Below are positions 46,001-53,211 of a stretch of 64,000 nucleotides of DNA, piece by piece. Source of the DNA: Pilimelia anulata (GTDB taxonomy: Bacteria > Actinomycetota > Actinomycetes > Mycobacteriales > Micromonosporaceae); the NCBI RefSeq assembly GCF_014647895.1, contig NZ_BMQB01000009.1, positions 176,052 through 240,051 on the forward strand, read 5' to 3'. The translations under genes and the position numbers were made by a program. Within the stretch, counting starts at the first letter, position 1. Each line of letters begins with the position of its first letter. Below the pieces are notes generated by a model. That model made no database searches, was not told where the DNA came from, and saw nothing but the letters and a program-made list of their open reading frames with translations.

Positions 46001-48793
46001 CAGCGCCTCGGCGTGGAGCTGTCCCTGCCCGAGGTCCGCTCCGAATCCACGCTCACCGAGCTGGCCGCGCTCCTCGACGGCCGGACCGCCGCCGCCGGCC
46101 CGGTGGCCGCCGGGCTGCGCCTGCGGCGCCGGCCCGACCCGGCGGCGCCGTTCCCGCTGATGCCGTTGCAGCAGGCGTACTTCGTCGGGCAGCAGGGCGG
46201 CTGGGAGCTGTCCTACGACTCCGCCCACTACTACACCGACGTCGCCCTCTCCGGTGTCGACGCCGACCGGGCGCCGGCCGCCCTCGTCGACGCGGTCGAG
46301 CGGATGATGGCCCACCAGCCGATGCTGCGCGCCCGGCAGTTGCCCGACGGCACCCAGCGGATCCTGCCGGTGGACGACCCCGCCGCCGCGACCGCACCCG
46401 TGCGCGTGGTCGACCTGCGCGACGCCGACGACGCCGCCGCGCGGACCGGGCTCGCCGCGGTCCGGGAGCGGATGGGGGCCACCGGACCGGACCCCCAGCG
46501 CGGACCCGGCTTCGCCGTCGGACTCACCCTGCTGCCCGGCGGGGCCGGCCGGCTGCACGTGGCCTTCAGCCTGCTCACCGCGGACGGCTGGTCCGCGCAG
46601 ATCTTCGCCCGCGAGCTGCTGGCGTACCTGGCCGACCCGAACGCGGTGCACGCCCCGCTCCTGATCGACTTCGGCGACTACGTCACCACCGTCGCCGGGG
46701 CCGCGGACCGGCCGGAGTGGCGCGCCGACCGCCAGTGGTGGACCGACCGGCTCGCCGACCTGCCCGCCGCCCCGGCGCTGCCGCTGGCCGCGGAGCCGGC
46801 CGCGGTGACCGTGCACGCCATGGGCAGCCGGGAGGCGCGCGTGCCGGCCGCCACCCGGGCGCGGCTGCGCGCCCAGTGCGCGGCGCACGGCGTCACGCCG
46901 TCGGCGGCGCTCGCGGCGGGCTATGCGATCGCGGTGGCCGGCCTGGCCGGGCACCGCCGGTTCCTGATGAACACGCTCCAGTTCAGCCGGCACCCGCTGC
47001 ACCCCGACGTCGACCGGATGATCGGCGCGTTCTCCGCGACCGCCCTGGTCCCGGTGGCGCTGCGGCCGGGCCGGGACTTCGCCGCCGCGGCCCGGGCGGT
47101 GCAGGACCGGATCACCGAATCGCTGGCGCACCAGTTGACCACCGGCGTCGAGGTGTCCCGGGAGTTGGCGCGGCTGCGCGGCAGCCACCGGCCCGTCGCC
47201 CCCGTGGTGTTCCAGAGCACCCTCGGCCTCAACACCGCCCTGGGCGGGGCGCTGGACAGCGACGCCGGCCCGCTGGGCCGGGTCGACGAGAGCGACCACC
47301 ACCAGCGCATCCGGACCCCCCAGGTGCTGCTGGAGCTGCGGCTCTACGAGGTCGGCGAGGAGCTGGTGCTGTCGCTGGCCAGCGTGGACGAGGTGTTCGC
47401 CCCGGGCGACCTGGACCGGCTGTTCGCCGGGCTGGTCGCGCACGCCCACAGCCTCGCCGAACCGGCCGCCTGGTCGGCGCTCCCCGACCTGCCGGAGGCC
47501 GACGACCCGCCCGCCACCCGTACGCCGGGGCGCAGCGCCGTCCACAAAGCGGGACCGCCGCGACCCGGCCTCGAACAGGAGATCGCCGACCTGTGGCAGC
47601 CCCTGCTCGGCGCCCCGCCGAGCGACCGGGCGGCGGAGTTCTTCGCCCTGGGCGGCGACTCCCTCAGCGCCCTGCGGATGCTCCGCAGGCTGAACGCCGA
47701 CCGGAAGGCGACCGTACCGCCGGCCCGGTTCCTGGCCGACCCGACCATCGCCGGGCTGGCCGCCGCCCTGACCGCCCCGCCCCCGCCGGCCGCGCCCGAG
47801 GTGCCCGCCGGGGGCGAGCCAGCCGGCGGCCGCCACGTGGTCGGGGACCGGGTCGGCGAACCGCGCCCGAGCGCCCCACCGCCCGCCGATGCGACAAGGT
47901 ACCGGGTGCCGGCTCCGCGGATCGTCGACGACATCGTCGTCCCGCTGCGCCGGGGCACCGGGGTGCCGCTGGTCCTGCTCCACCCGTCCGGCGGCGACGT
48001 GGGCTGCTACGCCGAGCTGGCCCGATCGCTGACCACCGAGCGGCCGGTCCTGGCCCTGACCGACCCGGAACTGGCCGGCCACCGCCCGCCCGACGGCATC
48101 GACGCCCTGACCGCGCTGTACGGCCACGCACTGCGCCGCCACGCCGGCGACGGGCCGTACCTGCTCGGCGGCTGGTCGATGGGCGGCACCGTCGCCCACC
48201 ACCTGGCCGCCGCGCTGCGCCGCGACGGCGCCGCGGTCGACCTGGTCGTCATGATCGACGCCAACAGCCCGGAACGGATCATCGCGCTGGAGGGCCTGGA
48301 CGAGCCGCGCACCGAGGCGGAGCTGCACCTGCGCTACCTGCGCTCCGTCGAGGCGTTCCTCGAACTGGGCCTGCCCGACGACCTGGACGCCGCCGGCCTC
48401 ACCCGGGAGCTGACCCGGGCCGGCCTGCTGCACCCCAACGACGGCCGGCGGCAGCGGCAGGCGGCGTTCAGCCGGCACCTGCGCGACCTGGCCGACCACC
48501 ACGCCGTCGCCCTGGACGACAGCGTCCCGGTCGTCCTGCTGCGCGCCGCCGACCCGTCCCCGCGCAACTCCCGGATCGGCATGGGCGTCGACGACGCCTA
48601 CGACGAGCCCGACCTCGGCTGGGCACCCTACTGCCCGCGGCTCGACGTGCACCGGGTACCCGGCCACCACTACTCGGTCATCCACGCGCCGGAACTGGCC
48701 CCGCTGGTCTCCGCCGCCCTCCCCCGCGGCGTCGACCCGATCCGGGAGGTGGCCGCGGCGGGCGGCCGCGCCCCGGCCGCGGGGCTGGGCTGA
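40091..48793 (+). CDS. PKS/NRPS hybrid, HMWP1-like: KS-AT-KR-CP-Cy-PCP-Cy*-PCP-TE
   Basis: A 2900-residue protein. KS (1-427: GATCATSL, VEGHGTGT, KGNIGHADS). AT (about 555-850: GHSIGEYAA; VAAHS, no YASH, so probably malonyl). KR (about 1120-1346: GGLGGVGLAVA, LGAYVAAS). Carrier (about 1375-1447, LGGHSLL). Cy (about 1470-1893, DVLVCD, SQTPQV). PCP (about 1930-1997, LGGDSLL). Cy-like (about 2018-2465) with SLLTAD instead of DxxxxD and RTPQV. PCP (about 2493-2561, LGGDSLS). Thioesterase (about 2613-2877, GGWSMGG, GHHYSVIH). No A and no MT domain. HMWP1 is KS-AT-MT-KR-ACP-Cy-MT-PCP-TE, so this one lacks MTs and has an extra Cy*-PCP. Both PCPs must be charged in trans, most simply with cysteine by the A domain of the preceding protein. 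Confidence 0.9.
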   Translation: MTAIAVVGLACRYPGAPDAGAYWRLLRDGREGLTRFTDAELADRGVPAALRRNPSYVPVGGLIAGQDEFDPDAFGISEAEAPLLDPQVRVFLECARHALEHAGHAGGGTGGSIGVYAGAALSGYLATNLAHRFDPLGGADPAGSLALHTGNVADYLPLHVAYRLGLTGPAVAVGATCATSLVAVHLAVQALAAGECDTALAGGVSLRVPQGRGYLAVPDGPFSTDGHTRSYAAGATGTVFTQGAGVVVLRRLADATADGDHVHAVILGSATGNDGPARAGFTAPAAAGQARVIAEALAVADTPPDRISYVEGHGTGTALGDPIEVRALREVFGPADAPWCGLGSVKGNIGHADSAAGVAGLIKTVLALREGVLPATLHAADPSPALELPGSAFDLVTEARAWTGADRRAGVSSFGIGGVDCHMVLAAAPAAAPARPDDRPQLLLVSAATAAAGQATAAALADHLATADPPAAAGHLTTADQPTTAGHVTASGPPAGDRAVGAAPAGAPVDLADVAHTLAVGRPAMPHRIAVAAAPAAAAAALAAARPAAPAGPARLVYAFPGGGAQFAGAGRVLYRQEPVFAAAVDELADAFAGRIGVDLRADVRAAGEPAAVARARDPRTGLPLLFTVSMATLALLHHWGVRPDVVLGHSIGEYAAAVAAGALDLHDAAALVAERSVLMAGLPAGSMLAVPLPEAEVADLLGRHPALDIAAVNAADACAVAGPADAVRALRDELTGRGVDARPVRVDVAAHSRLVEPAMPALARAAADLSPRPARVPLVTTITGRLADAADLADPQRWVRHLRAPVRFGAALDTAVGDAGPAVVVQVGPGALIASLAARHGRPAVPAALTTLGRADDEPAGRAELLGVLGRLWQHGVPIDHAATLAAPRRRVPLPGYAYGRRRFWIEPRPRTAGHRAPGEAADEPSAAAPLHLPAWRQLPPLPPARLAGQRWLVAGPHPYAGRVADALRAAGAEPVDRLGADTTGVVSLIGLDGGPAGDRVARAVAAYGGLAQAGAGADAPLALLQVTVDAEPVDGGEPVDPAAAAVRGLPRVLGQELPRLHWRCLDLRAVDAAAVLAEAADLVASPRRRCWEVAVRAGRRWLREWAPWQPDDVPDLPAAPVVLITGGLGGVGLAVAGAWCAAHDATVALLGRTDLAAAPAQRREAVARLRAAGARVETHACDVTDAAALGAAVSGIVAAHGRLDLVIHAPVVVALAGLAERDDATTAAVLAPKVDGVLALRAALRRTGQRPTVLLASSAAGTIGGFGLGAYVAASRFLDAVAAAEPGWTAVDFDRWRFGTAAEAEAAAGITMRNALDAADAVRALTAVAALGHAGRAPDQVAISPAPLNERAVALPTRTVSGPAAGGAALATAGQRLIAQVWSEALGRTVDSADDDFFALGGHSLLATRVLATLRDAHGVRLRLRDLLACPTVAALAALIADNPDSAGPPATAATPATAPVADARAAAPFPLTRVQHAYRVGRSDDYALGSVGCHFYLEHECAELDVPRYERAWNAAIARHPMLRAVVTADGENLVLPAVPRYRVPVTDLRGHEPARAGAELAACRDRLSHRVADPTRWPLIVSEVVHLPDGTSRLLLSVDVLVCDSASYLILDRELCALYRDPAAPLPPIGIDFAGCVAALEQRRTTDGYARARDYWTARELPPAPPLPVRETGGTPRFHRLADELPAAAWQRLCQRAAAAGATPTAVLLAAYATALARWSGSDHFSLTLTVFDRPATHPDVDRVVGEFSSLLLHEVDHRGPATFAERVRRTRDLLFDDLDHREYGGLELLAERARRGGHAGNVPVVFTGMLDIARDADGVEHDHEWLGPVVHGVSQTPQVWLDHQVFTRRGALVLQWDVNTAALDPDDAATAFAGYVDLLAALSAPDRSWDDPVTPQPAGAPAPAPAAAPAAAAAATAPASAPSTRDPLRDIWAELLGRDDIADDATFVSLGGDSLLAVRMTALVRQRLGVELSLPEVRSESTLTELAALLDGRTAAAGPVAAGLRLRRRPDPAAPFPLMPLQQAYFVGQQGGWELSYDSAHYYTDVALSGVDADRAPAALVDAVERMMAHQPMLRARQLPDGTQRILPVDDPAAATAPVRVVDLRDADDAAARTGLAAVRERMGATGPDPQRGPGFAVGLTLLPGGAGRLHVAFSLLTADGWSAQIFARELLAYLADPNAVHAPLLIDFGDYVTTVAGAADRPEWRADRQWWTDRLADLPAAPALPLAAEPAAVTVHAMGSREARVPAATRARLRAQCAAHGVTPSAALAAGYAIAVAGLAGHRRFLMNTLQFSRHPLHPDVDRMIGAFSATALVPVALRPGRDFAAAARAVQDRITESLAHQLTTGVEVSRELARLRGSHRPVAPVVFQSTLGLNTALGGALDSDAGPLGRVDESDHHQRIRTPQVLLELRLYEVGEELVLSLASVDEVFAPGDLDRLFAGLVAHAHSLAEPAAWSALPDLPEADDPPATRTPGRSAVHKAGPPRPGLEQEIADLWQPLLGAPPSDRAAEFFALGGDSLSALRMLRRLNADRKATVPPARFLADPTIAGLAAALTAPPPPAAPEVPAGGEPAGGRHVVGDRVGEPRPSAPPPADATRYRVPAPRIVDDIVVPLRRGTGVPLVLLHPSGGDVGCYAELARSLTTERPVLALTDPELAGHRPPDGIDALTALYGHALRRHAGDGPYLLGGWSMGGTVAHHLAAALRRDGAAVDLVVMIDANSPERIIALEGLDEPRTEAELHLRYLRSVEAFLELGLPDDLDAAGLTRELTRAGLLHPNDGRRQRQAAFSRHLRDLADHHAVALDDSVPVVLLRAADPSPRNSRIGMGVDDAYDEPDLGWAPYCPRLDVHRVPGHHYSVIHAPELAPLVSAALPRGVDPIREVAAAGGRAPAAGLG

Positions 48794-49821
48794 TGCGCTA
48801 CGACGACGTGTGGATCACCGGGACCGGCAGCGTCCTCGGCCAGCTCACCCCGGTCGCGGAGGCCGTCGCCGACGGCCGCTACGACGCGGTGGACGCGGCC
48901 GAAGCGGGCCTGCTGTCGGTCTCCGAGTCCGACCACGACCCGCCGGCCATGGCGGTGCGCGCGGGCCGGGCCGCGCTGGCCCACGCCGGCGGTACGGCCG
49001 CGCCCGGCCTCCACCTGCACGGCTCGGTCTACTTCCAGGGCCTGGACCTGTGGTCGGCGTCCTGCGCGGTGGCCGCCGAGCTGATCGGCGAACAGTGGTC
49101 CGGCCTGTCCCTGCACCTGGGCGGCCTGTCCAACAGCGCCCTGGCGGGCCTGGAACTCGCCGCCGGCCAACTGGCCGGGCAGAAGGACCTGTCGGCGGCC
49201 CTGGTCACCGCGGCGGACCGGTTCGCCGCACCGCAGTTCGACCGGTGGAATGTGGACTCCGGCGTCGTCTTCGGCGACGGCGCCGGCGCCGCCGTCCTCG
49301 GCCGCGGCACCGGCCGGCTGCGCCTGCTGTCCTCCGCCTCGTACACCGACGCCGGCCTGGTCGGCCTGCAACGCGGCGACGAGCCGCTCACCGGCGCCTC
49401 CACCGCGATCCTCCGCCCGCTGGTACTGCGGCAGCGGGCCCGCCAGTTCTTCGCCGCCGGCCGGCACACCCCGGCGTCGGTGCTGGCCCGGTCCATCGCC
49501 GGCGTACAGCGGGTGGCGGCGCGGGCGCTCGCCGAGGCGGACACCTCGCTGGACCGGCTGCGGTGGGTGTGCCCGCCGTTCGTCGGGGAGGCGCTGTTCC
49601 GTACGGCGTACGCCGAGCCGCTGCGCCTGGACCCGGCCCGCACGCTGCACCAACTCGGGCGGCGGGTCGGGCACCTGGGCGCGGTGGATCAGTTGGTCGC
49701 GCTCGACCACCTGCTCCGGCACCGGCTGGTCGCGCCGGGCGATCGCGTGGCCCTGATCGGCGTGGGCATCGGCTTCACCTTCACCTGCCTGATCCTCGAG
49801 GCCGCGCCGCGACCGCGGTGA
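48793..49821 (+). CDS. Ketosynthase III-like protein with altered active site
   Basis: The 342-residue protein has the thiolase/KAS III fold marks VVFGDGAGAAVLGRG and a C-terminal GVGIGFTFTCLILEA. Aligned by eye with FabH, the active-site cysteine (AAACAG) is replaced by Ser in GGLSNSALAG, the histidine of HQAN by Pro (VCPPFVGEA), and the asparagine (GNTSA) by His (GHLGA). A Ser nucleophile is known from DpsC-type priming enzymes. It may be an acyltransferase, a starter-selection or an off-loading enzyme. Start overlaps the stop of the hybrid gene (TGATG), so it is the last gene of the NRPS operon. Confidence 0.7.
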   Translation: MRYDDVWITGTGSVLGQLTPVAEAVADGRYDAVDAAEAGLLSVSESDHDPPAMAVRAGRAALAHAGGTAAPGLHLHGSVYFQGLDLWSASCAVAAELIGEQWSGLSLHLGGLSNSALAGLELAAGQLAGQKDLSAALVTAADRFAAPQFDRWNVDSGVVFGDGAGAAVLGRGTGRLRLLSSASYTDAGLVGLQRGDEPLTGASTAILRPLVLRQRARQFFAAGRHTPASVLARSIAGVQRVAARALAEADTSLDRLRWVCPPFVGEALFRTAYAEPLRLDPARTLHQLGRRVGHLGAVDQLVALDHLLRHRLVAPGDRVALIGVGIGFTFTCLILEAAPRPR

Positions 49822-49868
49822 CCGGCGCCCCTGCACCATCGTCGGGAGCGGCGTCGATCACCCCGATG

Positions 49869-49896
49869 CGGCCGGCCGTCGTCGGGCGGCCGGCCG
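49869..49896. terminator. Bidirectional terminator at the end of the NRPS operon
   Basis: CGGCCGGCCG at 49869-49878 and again at 49887-49896 form a 10-bp stem with an 8-base loop between converging stop codons (49821 and 49943). Confidence 0.65.
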
Positions 49897-49942
49897 GCGA
49901 CGCTGCGATCGATCACCACCACCGGTCCTCCCGGCGAGCCGG

Positions 49943-52381
49943 TCAGCCGGCGGGCGGCGGGGTGTACCGGCGCAGTGCCGCCTCGGTCTCCGCGAGCGAC
50001 GGGTGGTCCGCGCCGAGCACCCGGAGCTGGTCGTCGCGCAGCGCCGCCAGGTCGGCCGCGGCCGCGGCCGGTTCGCCCTGCGCACCCCGTACGCACGCCA
50101 GCGTGTACCGCGTGTTCATCGTCTCGTGGTGGTCGTACCCGAGCACGTCGGCGCGCTCGGGCAGCAGCTCCTCCAGCAGCTCCCGCGCCCGCGCCAGGTC
50201 GCCGAGTTCGTAGCTGCGCTGGGCGATGCCCTGCTGGGTGGCGAAGGTGTCCCGGTGCCGGCGCCCGTACATCCGGATCCGCTCGTCCAGCAGCTCCTCC
50301 AGGGCGGCCCGGGAGCTGGCCGGGTCCCCGGCCTCGCCCTGCCAGTACGCGAGGTTGTTGCGGGTGACGGAGATGTCCCGGTGTCCGGGCCCCAGCACCC
50401 GGACCTGCTCGACCAGCGTGGTCCGGAACGCGGTCACCGCGGCGGCGGGGTCGCCGGCGCCGCCGATCTGGAACGCCAGGTTGGCGCGCATCGCGAGCAC
50501 CTGGCGATTGTCGGGGCCGAGCGCCGCCTCGGCGACCGGCAGGTACTCGCTGAGCAGGGCCACCGACTCGGCGTACCGGCCGGCCTTGCCCAGCCAGAAG
50601 CCGAGCGTGTCGGCGGTCTGCACGGTGGCCGGGTCGCCGGCGCCGAGGGCGGCGATCCGCGCCTGCAGCACCTCGGCCAGGTTCTCCGCGGCCCGGGCGG
50701 GGCGGCCTGCCTGCCCGTGCTGGTTGCCGAGCCCGTGCCGGGCGGCCACCGTCAAGGGGTCCGCGGGGCCGAGCACCTCGACGCAGTCGGCGACGACGGC
50801 GGTGAACTCCGCCAGGGCCGCTTCCCGCTGCTCGGCGTCGCCGCGCAGCACCGCCTGCGTGCTGCGCAGCCGCAGGGTGACGGGGTGGCGCGGGCCGAGC
50901 CGGGCGCCCGCCTCCGCGACCAGGTCGGCGGCGAGCGCGATCGCATCGTCCCAGAGCACGGCCTCGCCGAAGCTGGCCACCGCGCGCTCCAGGACCGGGT
51001 GTGGAGGGTGCGACCCGGCCCACAGCGCGCCGCGGGCATGCCGGTACAGCGCCTGCGCGCCGGACCGCAGCCGCTGGGTCAGGGCCGGGGCGCGCTCCGT
51101 CGGCGGCCAGACCTCGCGGAGCGCGTCGCCGACCGCGCGGGCGAGCGGGTCGCGGGCGCCCGCGGGGGTCCGGTCCCGGGTGGCCCGCTGGACCAGTGCA
51201 TGCACCCGGACCAGCCCGCCCTCGTGGTCCAGCAGGCTGTACCGGTGCAGCACGGCCAGGCCGTCCATGGCGTCGTCGGCCGTCACCGCCGCCGCGCCCG
51301 CGCGGTCGGCGACCGCCGACCGGGCGGCGGCGCTGGTGAAGATCAGCTCGGGGGTGCCGTTCGGGTCGAGCAGGGAGGCGACCTCCAGCAACGGCGTGGC
51401 CAGACCCCGCGGCCGGTCGGCGTCGGCCGCCCGCACGGACAGCCGCCACGTCGCCGCCACCGTCGCGGTGTTCGCCAGCGCGGCCCGGTTGAAGTCGCTG
51501 CCCTCGTCCGGGAACACGTCGCCCAGCTCCCGGGCGGCGGCGAACCGCCGCCGGTACCCGGTGCAGCTCCACCGCCGCACGCGCATCAGCGCGGTGGCCT
51601 GGCTCAGGGCGATGGGGAGGTAGCCGAGGTCGGCCGCCAGCCCGGCCGGGTCGTCGCGCAGCGCCGCCGGCAGCCGCCGGGCCAGGTACTGGTCCGCCTC
51701 CGCCGGCGCGAAGACCGCCAGCTCGATGGAGTCCCACTCCATCATCGGGCCGATGTCGCGCCGGCGGGTCGTGATGATCGTCCGTCCACCCGGCCTCCTC
51801 GGCGGCCACAGCCCCCTGAGTTCGGTCGCCGACCGCAGGTCGTCGATGACCACGAGCCAGCGCTTGTCCGTCGTACCCAGCCAGGATAGGAACCGGCGGG
51901 CGCGCTGGTCCAGCGTCTCCGACTCGTCGCCGGGATCCACCGCCGACCCGGCGGCGAAGGCGCTCCGCACCGAGCCGCTGTCCGGACCGGAGGCCCAGAC
52001 CAGTACGTCCAACCGCCCCGCCGCCCACTCCGCCGCGGCGTACCGGGCGGCGAGCTGGGTCTTGCCCACGCCGCCCGGGCCGGTCACGAGCCCGGGCTCG
52101 GGACCCGCCGGCCCACCGCCGGCCAGGGCTGCCCGCAACCGCGCGGCCTGCGGGCGCTCCTGGTAGCCCGGCGGTTCGTCGGGTAGCACGCCGACCAGGT
52201 ACGGAAGCGCGGCCGGCCGTCTCGGCGGGTGGTGGTGCGCGTTGATCTGGATGTTCTCGTTGCCGATCTGCACTCCCTGCCACACCGCGACGCCCTCGCG
52301 GCGCGCGGCCGCGAGGTGGTCCAGCAGGGGGCGGACCAGGTCCGCGGCGATCGGCTCGTCCGGAGCCGGTTCGGCCGCCAC
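49943..52381 (-). CDS. STAND/NB-ARC-TPR receptor with N-terminal RHIM-like amyloid motif
   Basis: The 812-residue protein has an NTPase of the NB-ARC/STAND class with Walker A GPGGVGKTQLA near residue 100, Walker B RWLVVIDDL and the sensor TIITTRRRDIG. Regular 42-residue TPR-type repeats (about 520-800, e.g. LGPRHPVTLRLRS, LGAGDPATVQTADTLG) follow. In front of the NTPase, residues 35-48 read QGVQIGNENIQINA, a bacterial amyloid signalling (RHIM-like) motif. Such NLR-like proteins oligomerise on ligand sensing and template an effector with the same motif. The small protein encoded 5 bp upstream ends in a matching motif. GTG start. Confidence 0.85.
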   Translation of the reverse strand: MAAEPAPDEPIAADLVRPLLDHLAAARREGVAVWQGVQIGNENIQINAHHHPPRRPAALPYLVGVLPDEPPGYQERPQAARLRAALAGGGPAGPEPGLVTGPGGVGKTQLAARYAAAEWAAGRLDVLVWASGPDSGSVRSAFAAGSAVDPGDESETLDQRARRFLSWLGTTDKRWLVVIDDLRSATELRGLWPPRRPGGRTIITTRRRDIGPMMEWDSIELAVFAPAEADQYLARRLPAALRDDPAGLAADLGYLPIALSQATALMRVRRWSCTGYRRRFAAARELGDVFPDEGSDFNRAALANTATVAATWRLSVRAADADRPRGLATPLLEVASLLDPNGTPELIFTSAAARSAVADRAGAAAVTADDAMDGLAVLHRYSLLDHEGGLVRVHALVQRATRDRTPAGARDPLARAVGDALREVWPPTERAPALTQRLRSGAQALYRHARGALWAGSHPPHPVLERAVASFGEAVLWDDAIALAADLVAEAGARLGPRHPVTLRLRSTQAVLRGDAEQREAALAEFTAVVADCVEVLGPADPLTVAARHGLGNQHGQAGRPARAAENLAEVLQARIAALGAGDPATVQTADTLGFWLGKAGRYAESVALLSEYLPVAEAALGPDNRQVLAMRANLAFQIGGAGDPAAAVTAFRTTLVEQVRVLGPGHRDISVTRNNLAYWQGEAGDPASSRAALEELLDERIRMYGRRHRDTFATQQGIAQRSYELGDLARARELLEELLPERADVLGYDHHETMNTRYTLACVRGAQGEPAAAAADLAALRDDQLRVLGADHPSLAETEAALRRYTPPPAG

Positions 52382-52386
52382 CGCGG

Positions 52387-52743
52387 TCAGCCGAAGGTGT
52401 TGTGCTGAATGTTGCGGTCGCCGACCTGCAACCCCTGCACGTGCGCACCGCCGAGATCGACGACGTACCGGCCGGCGCGTGCGCCCGCTGGATCGGCCGC
52501 GGCGAGGACCCGGCGCGCTGCCTCGATCAACTCCGGTGACAGGTCAACGGTGTTCATCTCACGCATCAACGCTTCCCGGTCCCCGGCGCCGGCCTCCACC
52601 GCGGCCAGGTGATCGGCCAGCGCCGGCCGGGTGCCCGGGACGAGGGCGTGCTTCAGCTCCCGGTAGAGGTCCGCGACCACGGCAGTCACCGCGCCGCCCG
52701 CGCCGGTGACCAGCGCGGTCGTGACCAGTTCCACGGCGTTCAC
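52387..52743 (-). CDS. Small helical effector candidate with C-terminal RHIM-like motif
   Basis: The 118-residue protein starts at GTG with GGAGGT 4 bases upstream. Residues 1-90 are predicted all-helical (VELVTTALVTGAGGAVTAVVADLYRELKHAL...), the C terminus is GAHVQGLQVGDRNIQHNTFG. This ending is the typical actinobacterial RHIM-like amyloid motif (x-G-V/L-Q-V/I-G-x-x-N-x-Q-x-N), found at the end of Bell-type membrane-active helical bundles. It is matched by GVQIGNENIQINA in the adjacent receptor, so this is the likely death effector of the pair. Confidence 0.7.
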   Translation of the reverse strand: MNAVELVTTALVTGAGGAVTAVVADLYRELKHALVPGTRPALADHLAAVEAGAGDREALMREMNTVDLSPELIEAARRVLAAADPAGARAGRYVVDLGGAHVQGLQVGDRNIQHNTFG

Positions 52744-53211
52744 CGGCACCTCCGGGTCAGCGGCCCGCCCGGCCCAGCGGCGTGGACGGGGTCGAGGGGC
52801 ATCGTAATGGTCGACCACCGACCAACGTGGATCTTCACTCCAACGGGCAGTACCGATCCTCGCGCGACGCGGGCGCCGCACGCAACGGCCGCGGCGCCCC
52901 GGGATGGCTTCATATCGCCCATGAATGAGTCGAATTTCCGACAGAACTGAGTGGACGCACACGCGACTTGACAGTTCTCGAAAATGCAGGCAATCAGACA
53001 CAGGTCGATGACAAGCTACATGCGACGGTGCTTTCCGAATGGTCGCCGGGGTGCGGTGGTAGCCGTAGCCGCGACGGGAGCAGACCGGCACCCGTCGTCC
53101 GGCCGCGACCGGACGAGCCAGATGGCCGGCGTACGGCGCTCCGAGAAAGCGGCCGCTGATGTTTACGGACCTTTGAGGTCAGCCAATCAAATCGGGGTAG
53201 AGGATCACATC
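52744..53211. promoter_or_regulatory. Divergent promoter region between effector and DUF4360-like gene
   Basis: No gene is supported. TTGACA (52968-52973) with CAATCA 17 bases later is promoter-like in the plus direction. The decamer CTTGACAGTT also occurs at 34315 before the NRPS gene. The AT content is higher here than in most of the window. Confidence 0.35.

Noticed and set aside
40703..48685. A 2660-codon minus-strand frame opposite the hybrid synthetase
   Set aside because: Same reason; low-complexity composition, no ribosome site or domain.
34425..48793. Calling the cluster yersiniabactin
   Set aside because: Domain order differs (no MT domains, extra Cy*-PCP, no embedded A insertion) and salicylate, ligase and reductase genes were not found in the window.
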